Shown piece by piece: positions 1 through 9,399 of a stretch of DNA of 26,867 nucleotides. Positions within the stretch are counted from its first letter, which is position 1, and each line of letters begins with the position of its first letter. The position numbers were made by a program, and so were the translations under genes. Source of the stretch: Reticulomyxa filosa (taxonomy: Eukaryota; Foraminifera; Reticulomyxidae); contig ASPP01041559.1 in NCBI GenBank assembly GCA_000512085.1, positions 1 to 26,867 on the forward strand. The letters run 5' to 3'. Below the pieces are notes generated by a model that worked only from the letters and a program-made list of their open reading frames with translations, had not been told where the DNA came from and searched no databases.

Positions 1-462
1 TTACAATTTGAAAGAAAAGATTGGATTTTGTTTTCAAAACAAGTACATACCAATGACACAACTAATCAATTACGTGTTGAACATATTGAAGTATTGTGGC
101 GTCAATTAAATAACTTAGTTCAATCGGAACATTTGAATAAAAGTTCGATTACTCCATTTGTTCTTGATATTTATCAACGAGAATTACCTAATGAAATTCA
201 ATCACAAATTAAAGAGTTTGTGAAGAGGACATCATTAGGAACAATGAAAGACATATTAAAGGCATGGCGTGAAGTCGCTTATAAACAAGGACAGATTAGA
301 CAAGATGAAAATTCTCAATTTAGTCATTTCTTGGAAAAGTTTCTCTTTAATCAATTAGAATATTTTCCATATCAATCATTGACATGGAGCTATTGTGCTG
401 CTGCATATCGATGTGCATATCGAGAATGGAAAAAAAAGATCAGCAACCATTGCCCCTGTTAG
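1..462 (+). CDS. 3' end of an unidentified helical protein (partial)
   Basis: The frame is open from the first base of the window to a TAG at 460-462, giving about 153 residues with no start codon in view, so this is the last exon or the 3' part of a gene that begins to the left. The protein looks helical and soluble, with many Gln, Glu and Lys residues and aromatic-rich stretches such as LTWSYCAAAYRCAYREW near the C-terminus. There is no signal peptide or membrane segment. I do not recognise a domain. The codon use and the length of the open frame in such AT-rich DNA make it a credible gene end; the function is unknown. Confidence 0.6.
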   Translation, partial: LQFERKDWILFSKQVHTNDTTNQLRVEHIEVLWRQLNNLVQSEHLNKSSITPFVLDIYQRELPNEIQSQIKEFVKRTSLGTMKDILKAWREVAYKQGQIRQDENSQFSHFLEKFLFNQLEYFPYQSLTWSYCAAAYRCAYREWKKKISNHCPC

Positions 463-768
463 AATCTAAGAAATTTTGGGAAAAAATGTCTTTTTAGAAA
501 CATCATAATAATAATGTATAATTTTTTGTCCATTTGTATTTTTTTGATGCAAAAAAATTAATATTTTTGCACTAATTCCTAAATAATATGGATTAAGATT
601 CTTGAATTTGTGTAATTTGCTTCACCACGCACAAGATTTTGTTTTATGTGTCATATGTGACTACAATTGACTTTTTCATATCTCCAAAATAAATGTAGTT
701 TTAAATATTGTATTTTGTTTTTCATTTCATCTTTCCTAATCTTTTCATAAAGAAAATTGCTGCAAGTT
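463..768. other. AT-rich intergenic stretch
   Basis: This region is very AT-rich with poly-A and poly-T runs. I see no open frame, RNA gene or clear signal in it. It separates the partial gene on the left from the first transposon fossil. Confidence 0.5.
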
Positions 769-1160
769 GCAGAAAAAACTGCAATACCTTATGAAGATGA
801 TCGATTTTCTCGTGAAAAACAAACATTAAACAAATTTTTTATTTTTAAAAATATGTGTAGTTTTTAAATATGAAATTGGCCGTATAATAACTTTTCTTGG
901 TTGAATAAAATCTTTTTATTGTTTTTGAAAATTTCGCAGGAATGAATTTAAATCAAACATGTATTTGCACAATGAAACTTTTAAATCTTTTTATTTTTCT
1001 TGTATATACTTTTAACAAAAATTAGCAATGTATATTTCGTAGTTTTTGAAAAAACGTCAAAATTGAACTTTAGCTTTGAAAATTTGTTTAAATTTTAATT
1101 TTGATGTTTTATTGGTTTACTTCTGCTTTAATTAATGCTTCAATTCTTCTTAACATTAAC
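769..1160 (-). mobile_element. Truncated Tc1/mariner-like fossil, copy 1
   Basis: About 50 bases from 769 resemble the inverted end of the better preserved element at 1874-2838: an actgcaatacc stretch, then a diverged copy of the gaagagaatcgattttctcc block. As in that element, the next part holds the decayed 3' end of a transposase on the minus strand: at 1121-1156 the minus strand reads MLRRIEALIKAE, matching the C-terminal signature MPRRIEAIINAQ of the other copy. Nothing further into the transposase is recognisable and no second inverted end was found, so this is a one-sided remnant. The right boundary is approximate. Confidence 0.55.
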
Positions 1161-1873
1161 TAAACTATTGCTTTCATTCAAAAGTACATTTTAAGAAAGA
1201 ACAATCTTGCTACGAACTGAAAGTGGCGTAAAGAAATTCTTCACAAAGAACATACAAAAATTTTGCAATGATAGTGTAAGCAAAATTTGCACAGCAAGTG
1301 AGTTTGAATACAAAGATTTCAATGTTTCTGTAAGAAGAGAATAAATTAGATAACATGTCAACACAAGAACTAATGGAAGTATTGTGTGGACTATTAGATA
1401 TTTACAATTGAGCAAATACGCAAGCACATTACTCAAAACAAAAGAAAACCAGATAAATAAAACTAAAACGTTGACCAAGATCGCAAAAATCTAATCGGAT
1501 ACATAACAAAAATCCAAATTTAGTATTTGTATCAGATAGTGTACGCAAATATCATATTAGATATTGAGCGGGAAAGACATTGTTAACAAATTATGCACTT
1601 ACTAATTGTGACAGGTAAAGAAAAGCAAAAAATAAAAGAAATATAGTTAGAATGATGAATATCGGATTTGTAGCAAACAAGGTTACAGAAAAAAAGAATG
1701 TATGATAAAAATAGAAAACAAAGATTAAATATATTTTAAGAGTAAAGCAAGTATGTGCAAATGTCAATAATTACAAACTCCCAATTGTTGAAAATGGTAC
1801 CTTAATGAGAAACACGAAGGTAATGCAAATTCAAATGCAAATAGAAGAATCAGAATTACAAATTTATTAATTT
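1161..1873. other. AT-rich stretch with possible decayed coding patches
   Basis: There is no intact gene. On the plus strand around 1240-1400 short open patches read like protein (for example MSTQELMEVLCGLLDIYN) but are broken by stops. The 95-codon hydrophobic frame on the minus strand over 1191-1478 is their complement and does not look like a protein. The stretch may hold a heavily decayed gene between the two transposon fossils. Confidence 0.3.
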
Positions 1874-1970
1874 CAGGATCTTCTACTGCCATACCTAAAT
1901 GGCATTATGTGAAGAGAATCGATTTTCTCCATGAAAAATAAAGATTTAAACCTAATTTTAAAAAGAAATA
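1874..1970 (+). repeat. Left terminal inverted repeat of the Tc1/mariner-like fossil
   Basis: This block matches the reverse complement of about 2740-2838 over most of its length. The best stretch is 1886-1965. A third, more diverged copy starts near 769, so the same family was present more than once. Confidence 0.7.
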
Positions 1971-2196
1971 TTTAGTTTTTAAATATTAAATTGGTTTATA
2001 ATAAGTTTTTCCTAGGTTGATCAAAAATATGATTTTCAAATGATCTTTAAAAATTTCGAATGAGTTCATATAAATTGAACCTGTATCGAAAATAAGAAAT
2101 TTTAATTCTTAACAAAATTTTGAAATTTTTTTAATTAAATATTTTTTGTTAAAAATTGTATTTTTTGTAATGTTTTTAGTATTTTGCTGATTTTCC

Positions 2197-2616
2197 TTGT
2201 GCATTGATTATAGCTTCAATTCTCCTTGGCATTTTCTCAACTAGAGCTTAACATAGTTTAGTGTCAGTTTTTTCCCATTTTTTTCAAATTTTTCACAAAG
2301 TTATTGTTTATTGTTAATTTTTTCGCCTTTATATAATTTTACTTTATTTATCCACCAAAGGATATCAATTGGATTTTGGTTTGTTAAATTAGGAGAAAAT
2401 TTATTAGTTCTATTATTTTCTTTAAACCAATCAATTATTTCTTTAGCTTTGTGACATGATGAATCTTCTCTAACCTGCCAGATCAGCTTTTCTTTTTACT
2501 GTTCCATTACATTTATATGACGACAGCCAAAATCAAAGCTATAATTATGTTAAATTTCTTTGCTACAGATCGAATGCTAGCTCCACCAACTAGCATACCA
2601 ACAATCTTTTTTAAAA
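2197..2616 (-). pseudogene. Tc1/mariner transposase remnant
   Basis: Read on the minus strand in three broken pieces. The N-terminal helix-turn-helix reads IVGMLVGGASIRSVAKKFNI at about 2541-2612. The second catalytic Asp lies in EDSSCHKAK at about 2442-2468, followed by PNLTNQNPIDILW at about 2353-2390, where the third acidic residue is Asp about 33 residues after the previous Asp. The C-terminal signature MPRRIEAIINAQ is at about 2197-2232. This order and spacing is that of DD34E/D transposases. Roughly 130 residues expected between the HTH and the second Asp, including the first catalytic Asp, are missing, and stops interrupt the rest. It cannot encode an active enzyme. Confidence 0.75.
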
Positions 2617-2739
2617 GAATCAAATTTTCACTATTTTAAACATCAAAATTTTGAAATGTCAATTAAAAATATTAACAATAAAAAAAATTAGCAAAAAAAA
2701 AAAATTTAACATTTAAAAACTGTAAGATTAGTATATATT

Positions 2740-2838
2740 TTTTAAAAAAATTAGGTTAAATCTTTATTTTTCATGGAGAAAATCAATTCTCTTCATATAG
2801 TGCCATTTAGTTATTGCAGTTTTTTTTTCAATCTACTG
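2740..2838 (-). repeat. Right terminal inverted repeat of the Tc1/mariner-like fossil
   Basis: This is the reverse complement of the left repeat, with small indels including an expanded T run at 2820-2828. The outer end is CTG followed by TA at 2839-2840, the usual Tc1 arrangement. Confidence 0.7.
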
Positions 2839-2880
2839 TATATAATATTATTTTTGAATTATCTATATTATTTATGCCTT

Positions 2881-3630
2881 CTTTGTGATATATCGTCATA
2901 CTAAGACTGTTGTATTTATCAACGTATACTCTATATCATTTTTACGTATGATTGCCAACTTGTCACTTTCAATTACATTTTGTTTATTATCACAACTGGA
3001 TGTTCGTCATCTCCATTGTTGTTCATGTGCTTGTAGACTTCTATGTATTGTGTTCAATTGCTGTTGTTCAATTTGTATACATGTTTATCGTTTTTGTTTT
3101 CCTTGCTTTATTGGCAATTACAATTGCGTTACCTTTTATTTGCCAAAGCTTTCTTTGCTAACCTGTTGTCTGTCAGATCTTGATTGTCATTCACTATAGC
3201 TTTGTTGCTTTTCATTTTGATTTTTACTATATCTGCTTTGTGATATGTTGTTGTGATGTTATTTTGCTTGTCTACCAGTATGTGTATTTTTGCGCGTCAA
3301 TATTGTTTGATGAAGTGGCTTCATCTTGCATCTAGAGTCAAGTGCTTTTACTTTGCTATAACTATTTTGTAGTATTCTATTCTCACCGTAATTACTTGCT
3401 TTGTGATACTAGACAAATCCTTTTTCTTATTGTCATTGTCATAGCTGTCCAATTTGTCATTATCAACAGCGCTTTCTTCATGTTATCTGCCTTTTATGAT
3501 GTTGTTATTGTTAGTCAGCTTTTTTTCAGTGTTTCTTGTAACTTTGCGTTTGTGTGTTGCTTGCTTAGACAATTGTTTTGTTATAATCTTTTATGCTTTT
3601 GTTCAATGTCAAGTCGTCGTTGATAGTCGA
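2881..3630 (-). pseudogene. Decayed coiled-coil-like gene
   Basis: The plus strand is unusually T-rich; the complement reads as polar, protein-like sequence with very few stops for this base composition. Minus-strand patches include IQIEQQQLNTIHRSLQAHEQQ at about 3010-3075, NDNQDLTDNRLAKKALANK at about 3130-3195, and LDSYDNDNKKKDLSSITKQV at about 3385-3450. They lie in different frames or are split by single TAA/TGA codons, so no intact product remains. The cysteine- and phenylalanine-rich open frames on the plus strand here are the antisense shadow. I do not recognise a family. Confidence 0.4.
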
Positions 3631-4383
3631 TGACATATCCTTTTCCAAATGCCGAACTGTTTTTGAAAAAGTTTTATGTAGCTCAGGGCTCATGCTCCTT
3701 GAGAAAAGTTGGAGTTAGGCCACTGTTGTTAGTCAGTCACAATATTTTTTTCATTTCTAAAAAGAAATTTACATTAATGATTAATGATTTTTGATTGTTG
3801 CCTCTTCTTGAGCATACTTTGTTGTTTTGAAATGTTGCATATAGCGTTTTTGTCTAAAATATGAGTCGGCAAAATGCTGTTTTTGCAATTCTATGTTAGA
3901 AATATTTGATTTTGGTGATTGTATTTTTGAGGATGGGTTGTCCAGTAGACTGTACATGTGTTTGATTGGCTAAATGCTCAGTATATCTCGACTTGACCAA
4001 CTGTTTAGCACTTTCAAAGAGCCGTTTTCTATGCAAAATCTTGTTAATAGCACAATATTTCAACGAGTAACTTCTCACTATCTTTACAACTGCCCACAAT
4101 GTTTCAACGAATTTCGTTTATATCGATATTTTGAAATTCATTAAGATCTCAGTTTCTTCTTTGTTAAAACACCGTCATTGCACTAATCACATATGTTCAT
4201 GCTGTAGTTTTGTTCAATCTTGTCTTTTTTCAGGGATTTAATTTCAACTAATACAGTTTGATAAAGTAAAATGATGCAGTTACTGAACGTGTCAAACGAA
4301 AAAGGCGTTTTTTGAAGTGAGTTTTTCATTTAAAAGAAATAATCTGAGGTGAAAGAGACGCATGAAATTAGGACTGCCTTTTC
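3631..4383. other. Gene-poor stretch with one orphan minus-strand frame
   Basis: No gene could be established. On the minus strand 3896-4099 is open for 67 codons without an ATG (a TTG begins the frame) and reads fairly like protein (VVKIVRSYSLKYCAINKILH), so it may be a decayed or orphan exon. A tRNA-like D-arm string near 3680 has no anticodon or T-arm support. The rest is AT-rich filler. Confidence 0.3.
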
Positions 4384-4593
4384 TTGATTGGTTCTGTCAT
4401 GTATAAATCAATGAAAGCCATAGCTGCCTTATTGTCACCCTTTAATGATACTTCGCGTCTTATAAGCAACAACGCCGAAAAGAGTTTACGTGAAGAAGAG
4501 GCTAAAACATTGGATAGTGTTTGTTCAGGATTGACGAAGCCGATCGTCCATTCAAAAAATAACGGTATCAAGAAAAGCCTTTGTACGAAGTAG
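4384..4593 (+). CDS. Orphan open frame, possible exon
   Basis: A 69-codon frame ending in TAG, more GC-rich than its surroundings, reads as a helical, charged protein on the plus strand (for example NNAEKSLREEEAKTLDS). The complement over 4368-4571 is also open for 67 codons and also looks plausible, so the strand is not certain. No family is recognised and no neighbouring exon could be joined. It may be an exon remnant. Confidence 0.25.
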   Translation: MIGSVMYKSMKAIAALLSPFNDTSRLISNNAEKSLREEEAKTLDSVCSGLTKPIVHSKNNGIKKSLCTK

Positions 4594-5346
4594 TGAGATG
4601 GCGAACAATAAAAAATTGAGATGGCGCTTGTTTATTTTAAAAGTTTTTTTGTCCCATTTTAAAAAAAAAAAGTGTGAAGGTCTTTTAGAAAGCTTACAGG
4701 GTTGCTTTCGAATTGAGCCAAAATGAGTTTGTTTATCCGACAAAAGTACGAAAGTTTTTGTATGTTGTGGACTAAATAGTATGTAATTGTGATACCACGA
4801 ATTCAAATAACTTGGTATGACATTTGATTTATAAGATTTTTTTTTTTTTGGCATGTTTGAATAAACGTATATAGTTTATAGTTTTTTTTTGTTTGTTTGA
4901 ACGGGTTTTCGGGTTGACGAGAAGAAAGAAAAGGGCAGCAACGTATCGGACTCGAAGCAATACAATGACGAAAAGCAAGAAAGTAATAAGATATTTTGCG
5001 CACAAGAAGCAGCACAGTTGTCTGTGTCGGCAACGTCATACAAGTATATCGAAAGCGAAAATGAAAATGAAAACGAAGCTGAAATAGCGAAACAGTGTCA
5101 CCACAGCACAATAATGGATGTCTTCAATCTTTGGTACACATGTTTCAAAGTCTGGACACCAGTTCTGTCTGTGTGGTGGTATGTGTTTCTTCTTTTTTTT
5201 ATTTATTTATTATTTTTATTTTTTTTTTTATTGAGCGATCGATCTCAAAAGCGAGGAGAGATAAGATAGAGAGAAAGAAAAAAAAAAAAAAACTGACTCC
5301 AGAAAGCAATGATGGAGAAACACCGACAACTGACAAAACCGAAACG
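4594..5346 (+). other. Upstream region of the kinase gene with a candidate 5' exon
   Basis: Up to about 4900 the sequence is AT-rich with homopolymers and nothing convincing. From 4901 to 5178 one plus-strand frame is open and polar, with an ENENENE tract and then a Trp-rich end. A GTATGT donor at 5179 could remove the following T-rich tract and join, in frame, at an acceptor ending at 5255 to the basic sequence before the Met at 5347. The only ATG in that exon lies near its 3' end (about 5114). This 5' extension is possible but unproven. Confidence 0.35.
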
Positions 5347-7901
5347 ATGGAGTGTTTGCTCTGTAGCGGCGCATTAGAAAACGAAAACGAAAACGTAAAC
5401 GTAGTAGACGCTGGTATCCCAATTGCCAATGCTAGTGTTGCTGAAGGTGGTTCGCAGCGCAGTACATTGGACGAGAATGACGAGAGTACGCTGTTGTCGA
5501 GGACACAGCAGCAACGAGGTGGAGACCACGACGACGACGACGACGACGCTGGTGTGAATATGAAACTGATATCTGCAAGCAACAAAGACAACAACGACAA
5601 CGACAAAGACAATGACAATGATAAAGACGATGACAACAAGAGAGTGACGATGGAAGAGAGCAGGCCGCAGCGCATGTGGAGCGCCGAGCAAATGATAATG
5701 TCGGCCAAAACGAATACTAACATGCTATGCAAAAACTTTGAAATCAAAACGTCATTGGGATCGGGGGATTTGGGAAAGTGGTTGAGGCGATCCACGTCGT
5801 TGATCAGTCGAAGTATGCCATCAAAATCATTCCCTTTTCTTTGGATCAAAAGAATCAATACATTTTAAATGGAATTGAGGTTGGAACACTTTTCTCTCTC
5901 TCTTTGTGCTCTGTGCTTCTGTTCTTACTATTGGAAATGCTAAAAAAAAAAAAAACAATGACATGCCTGATTCTTGTCACAGTGCTTGCGTGAGGCTCGA
6001 AGCATGGCCAAGATGTCGTCTCATCCCAATGTGGTTCGCTATTTCACTGCGTGGACGGAAGAGATGACAGACGAGCTTTCCGAACTGATCAAAGAAATCC
6101 AAACGCAAAAGCAACAAAATCACAGTTCCGCAGACACGGAGGAAAACCATCACGAAAAAGTCGAGTTCGTCCCGACCAATCCGTGGTCTTCCCTGTCCAT
6201 TGGGTCCATCGACAAGGGCTCCTCGCCAACGAAGAGTGAGCTCATGTACACGCCATTGAGCAAGAGCTTGGTCCGTAACTTCATTTCGGGCTTTGAGGAT
6301 GAACCCGTGCTTGAAAGCAGAAAGACGGAGGTGCACTTTGCCTCCCATGCCATTGTGGAACATGACCAATTGGAACCGGTGAAATTCTTTTCCAAGGAAC
6401 ATTCCCTGTCCTTTCTTCACGCCCAAAGTGAACGCGACCATGACTACGAGGATGAACGCGAAAAAAGGGAAGGCACATGTGACCTCAAAAGTGAACACGA
6501 CAAAAAAGCCATTGTCTCGGATCCCGTTGCGCAAGCCACTCCCACTCACTCGTTGGTACACGTTGCGCAGGCCTCGGCAACCAATCTGTTTTCGGAAATG
6601 AAAAACACTTTCTATGAGTTGTATCAAAGGAGATTACGACGCTCCACTGCTGACCTATTGACCAAGGCGAATGCTGATGAAGGCCATCTCTCGGACGATG
6701 AACGTGAACAACTGGCTGCGATCAAAAACAATGCCATAAAGCATCACAGTCATGTGCTCATCATTCAAATGGAAATGTGCGAACAAGGCACCTTGAAAGA
6801 ATGGTTATGTCAGCGCACCGAAGTGGATGTGCTACAGTCATGGAAAATACTCCATCAAATTGTTAAAGGCTTGCATCACATCCATGTGTGTCACGTGCTG
6901 CATCGTGATGTCAAGCCAGACAATGTTTTCATGTGCACAAATAATACTGTCAAACTGGGGGATTTTGGTCTCAGTGTACATCCGCCAAGCGAAAAGATTT
7001 CATCTGGATATCACTGGAGCGAGGATGTCGGCTCAAACGCGGTTGGAAATACTCAATGTCAGTTCAATTTGTATGTTCTATGTTGTAGTACATCTTGTTT
7101 TAAATATACGTACATTTGCAAACAGTGCATTTGACTGCCGGTTTGGGAACCCCAACATATGCGGCTCCAGAACAAATCAAAGGATTGCGCGACAGCCGAA
7201 GAAAAGGTAGCACGCGAGAGTATAATAGTTACTCCAAACCGGCCGATGTCTATCCGCTTGGTCTGATTGCTTATGAGTTGTTTTGCAACTTCACCACCAC
7301 GATGGAACGCTTAATTGCCTTTGAAAAGCTTAAAACAACTGGTGATCCTGATGAACAGTTTCAGGCAAAATATCCCAAAAAATTGTCGTTGTTAATCAAT
7401 AAAATGATATCTCAGGACCCAAGTCAAAGACCACTGACAGATGAAATATTGCAAAGTCTGGAAGATTTGTACGGTGAATTGTGCCAGAGTGTGCACTTTT
7501 CAAACGATTTGGATAAACCCTGTGTTTTCAATCCTAGTCACAATTCAATTTTAACTTGTCCATTACCTCATTGTACTCACGGCGTTTTTACGTCCGAAAA
7601 TGTCTCGCATGAAATTGTGAATAACGGCCAAGCACATGCGTCTCATTATGAACTTGAAACAAATTCGTTGATTGTGGCAGCCACACATCCTGAAAGATCT
7701 GTCCATTGTTGCAATCAGTTTGGCGAAACGCAATTGTCACCTAAATCTACTCAATGTTCTTGTGGCAATGACGAGTCGATTGTAAAAATGAAAAACTTGC
7801 AAATTGATTTGCTGAAGGACAGGATCTTCAAATTAGAATCTCTTTTGTGTGAAATCACTGGGAGACCAGACGGCACTGTGGATGTCACTACTCAAAGTTA
7901 G
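5347..7901 (+). CDS. eIF2-alpha-kinase-family protein kinase (HRI-like), frameshifted in the glycine loop
   Basis: Ser/Thr kinase of the family that phosphorylates eIF2-alpha under stress. Exons 5347-5879, 5983-7057 and 7126-7901; about 794 residues if the G run at 5763-5767 is counted one base longer. As given, the frame breaks inside the glycine loop (LGSG, then GFGKV one frame over). Seen: AIK lysine near residue 160, alpha-C Glu in CLREA, a roughly 230-residue polar insert between the early N-lobe strands, HRDVKPDN near 485, DFG near 505, GTPTYAAPEQ near 545, and YSKPADVYPLGLIAYELF. A long N-lobe insert and the TTTMER segment after alpha-F are typical of eIF2-alpha kinases. A C-terminal heptad segment (LQIDLLKDRIFKLESLL) resembles HRI; no GCN2-type HisRS or RWD domain is visible. 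The N-terminal 135 residues are acidic with an Asp/Asn/Lys repeat. The true start may lie upstream. Confidence 0.85.
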
Positions 7902-8733
7902 TTTTTTCGACTAATTATGAGATCTTTTTTCCTTCTTAATTGTCTTTTTTTTCTGATGATATTTTGGACATGTTTGGATGGATTTATTTTATGTATAAGT
8001 GGGAAACTGTTTTTCAATTTGAGACACTCTTTTTTTGAACAATTTTTTCAAGTGTTTGTTACATTGTTTTGTTTATTGATAAAAGAAACTGGTGTTTGTT
8101 TACAGGTGTTTGTTGATGTTTCTCAATATTGGGTAAAACAGTGGAAAAACATCCTCTCTTCGTATGTTCGATATTAGTCAAGCACTTTTGATGTTGATGG
8201 GTTTGATTTCTGCATACAAAATGTAGTTTTTATGTGTGTCGCGATATTGTTTCTATTTTGTCGTAAATCGACCTAAAGAAGGTTGCATATTTCTTGTTCT
8301 GTTGGAAGAAAAAAATTTTAGCATAATGTGGTCTAAGTATTTTAATTATCAATTTTTTGTGATTAAATGAAAATAAAATCTTTTCATTCATCCATTTGAT
8401 AACAATCTTAACATGTCGAAATATTTTGCACAACCAGAAAAACAATATACAAAAACAAAAGAATACAAACGCCAAGGAGCAAAGTGTACGTTTATAATTT
8501 AAGGCACAGTACAGTACTTTTACCGGAAGAGATCTCACATAAAAAATCACAACTCTGTCCTTCTTCCAAAATTTCATTTCACATTTTTTGTTTTTTTGTT
8601 GATGCATTTTATGTCTTTTGTTTTGTTGTCATCGTTTACTGGCAAGCAAATTCACCAAAATATTGCCCTATACAACACAGCCATCATCAATATTTTTGCA
8701 TAAGCAAACAAGCCCGTAAAAGTGATATAAGTT
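7902..8733. other. T-rich region between convergent genes
   Basis: This holds the 3' flanks of the kinase (+) and the small minus-strand gene. A T-rich plus frame at 7917-8177 (86 codons) and a minus frame at 8230-8607 (125 codons, ATG start, mostly Lys/Phe/Ile with one hydrophobic stretch) are open, but their composition follows the base bias and no family is recognisable. I see no convincing gene. Confidence 0.4.
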
Positions 8734-9355
8734 TTAATTACCAAGTATCCCAATGATTCCGAAAGTAGCCAATATTGCAGAGAAGTACCACAGCAGTTTC
8801 CAATAGTATGGAAATGTGTAGGTAGTGTTTGAAGTGCTGAATTGAATTGGTAGATCAGTCGAGTGATTAAAAAATGTTGTTGAGTTATTGCTTTGTGTAT
8901 GCTCACTGATCCCATCATTATCGTCCTCATTCATCTCTTCTGTTGAGCGTATGGCCAAGGCTACATTGTAGCTTCGCTTTCCAAATTGCATGGTCATCAA
9001 CTCACCATTCCCATCCACCGGTTCACAAACGACATCTTTTGCAGACATTGCTACGAAACGATAAGCTTTGTCCGAAAGAAATATTATATCGCCTTTTTTT
9101 AGCTTTGTCAAACAACACAAGAAAAGCATATATTGCATTATTTGCTTATGCATTTTTTATCCTCCAAATGCATAACCAATTCATTTAATAAAGACAAACT
9201 TGTTTAGTTGTTTCCAAATTTGGTGGGTTGCCACTCTTTAGTTCTGAACATCTTCGTAAATGCATCTTTCCCATTTCTATCAAGAAATTACCTAGAACAT
9301 ATTCTGTATTGTGACAGTCATGTAATGACATTTCATTTGTATTTGCAGTTAACAT
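8734..9355 (-). CDS. Small probable tail-anchored membrane protein
   Basis: Two exons on the minus strand, 9355-9200 and 9102-8734, join in phase 0 through a GTTTGT donor and an AAAG acceptor to give 174 residues. The N-terminal two thirds are soluble, with a compact segment from LKKGDIIFLSDKAYRFVAMS to about residue 105, then an Asn/Ser/Thr-rich linker with possible N-glycosylation sites. One hydrophobic segment (LLWYFSAILATFGIIGIL) ends three residues before the stop, as in tail-anchored proteins. No family is recognised. The ATG at 9353-9355 begins 44 nt after the stop of the upstream gene on the same strand, so these exons could alternatively be 3' exons of that gene by a splice I could not find in frame. 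Confidence 0.55.
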
Positions 9356-9399
9356 TTTTACCCCAACAACCAAAAAAAAATTCAAGCTTATTCCCCTTC

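Larger units (their letters stand above)
1874..2838 (-). mobile_element. Internally deleted Tc1/mariner-like element with long inverted ends
   Basis: The left end, from CAG at 1874 and clearest over 1885-1970, reappears in inverse orientation at about 2740-2838. The shared block includes taaatggcat, gaagagaatcgattttctcc and atgaaaaataaagatttaa, with a few mismatches. The right end finishes in CTG followed by TA, as expected for Tc1 elements that insert at TA; the left flank is TT, so the target duplication is decayed or the border is slightly off. Between the ends lies a minus-strand transposase remnant. The element is only about 965 bp and its transposase has stops and lacks its middle, so it is dead. 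Confidence 0.75.

Noticed and set aside
2885-3623. Plus-strand Cys/Phe-rich frames of 69-104 codons
   Set aside because: They are the complement of A-rich, polar, decayed minus-strand sequence and have the typical composition of antisense shadows.
3675-3735. tRNA-like string (gtagctcagggctcatgctcc)
   Set aside because: It looks like a D-arm, but no anticodon stem, T-arm or acceptor pairing follows.
5199-5858. 219-codon Ser/Leu-rich minus-strand frame
   Set aside because: It is the complement of the Asp/Asn/Lys repeats at the kinase N-terminus.
5977-6627. 216-codon minus-strand frame over the kinase
   Set aside because: It is antisense to the kinase exon, which has clear motifs; its length follows from the kinase's codon use.
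8230-8607. 125-codon minus-strand frame with ATG
   Set aside because: Lys/Phe/Ile composition matches the base bias, there is no family feature, and it lies in the 3' flank between convergent genes; kept only as a note.
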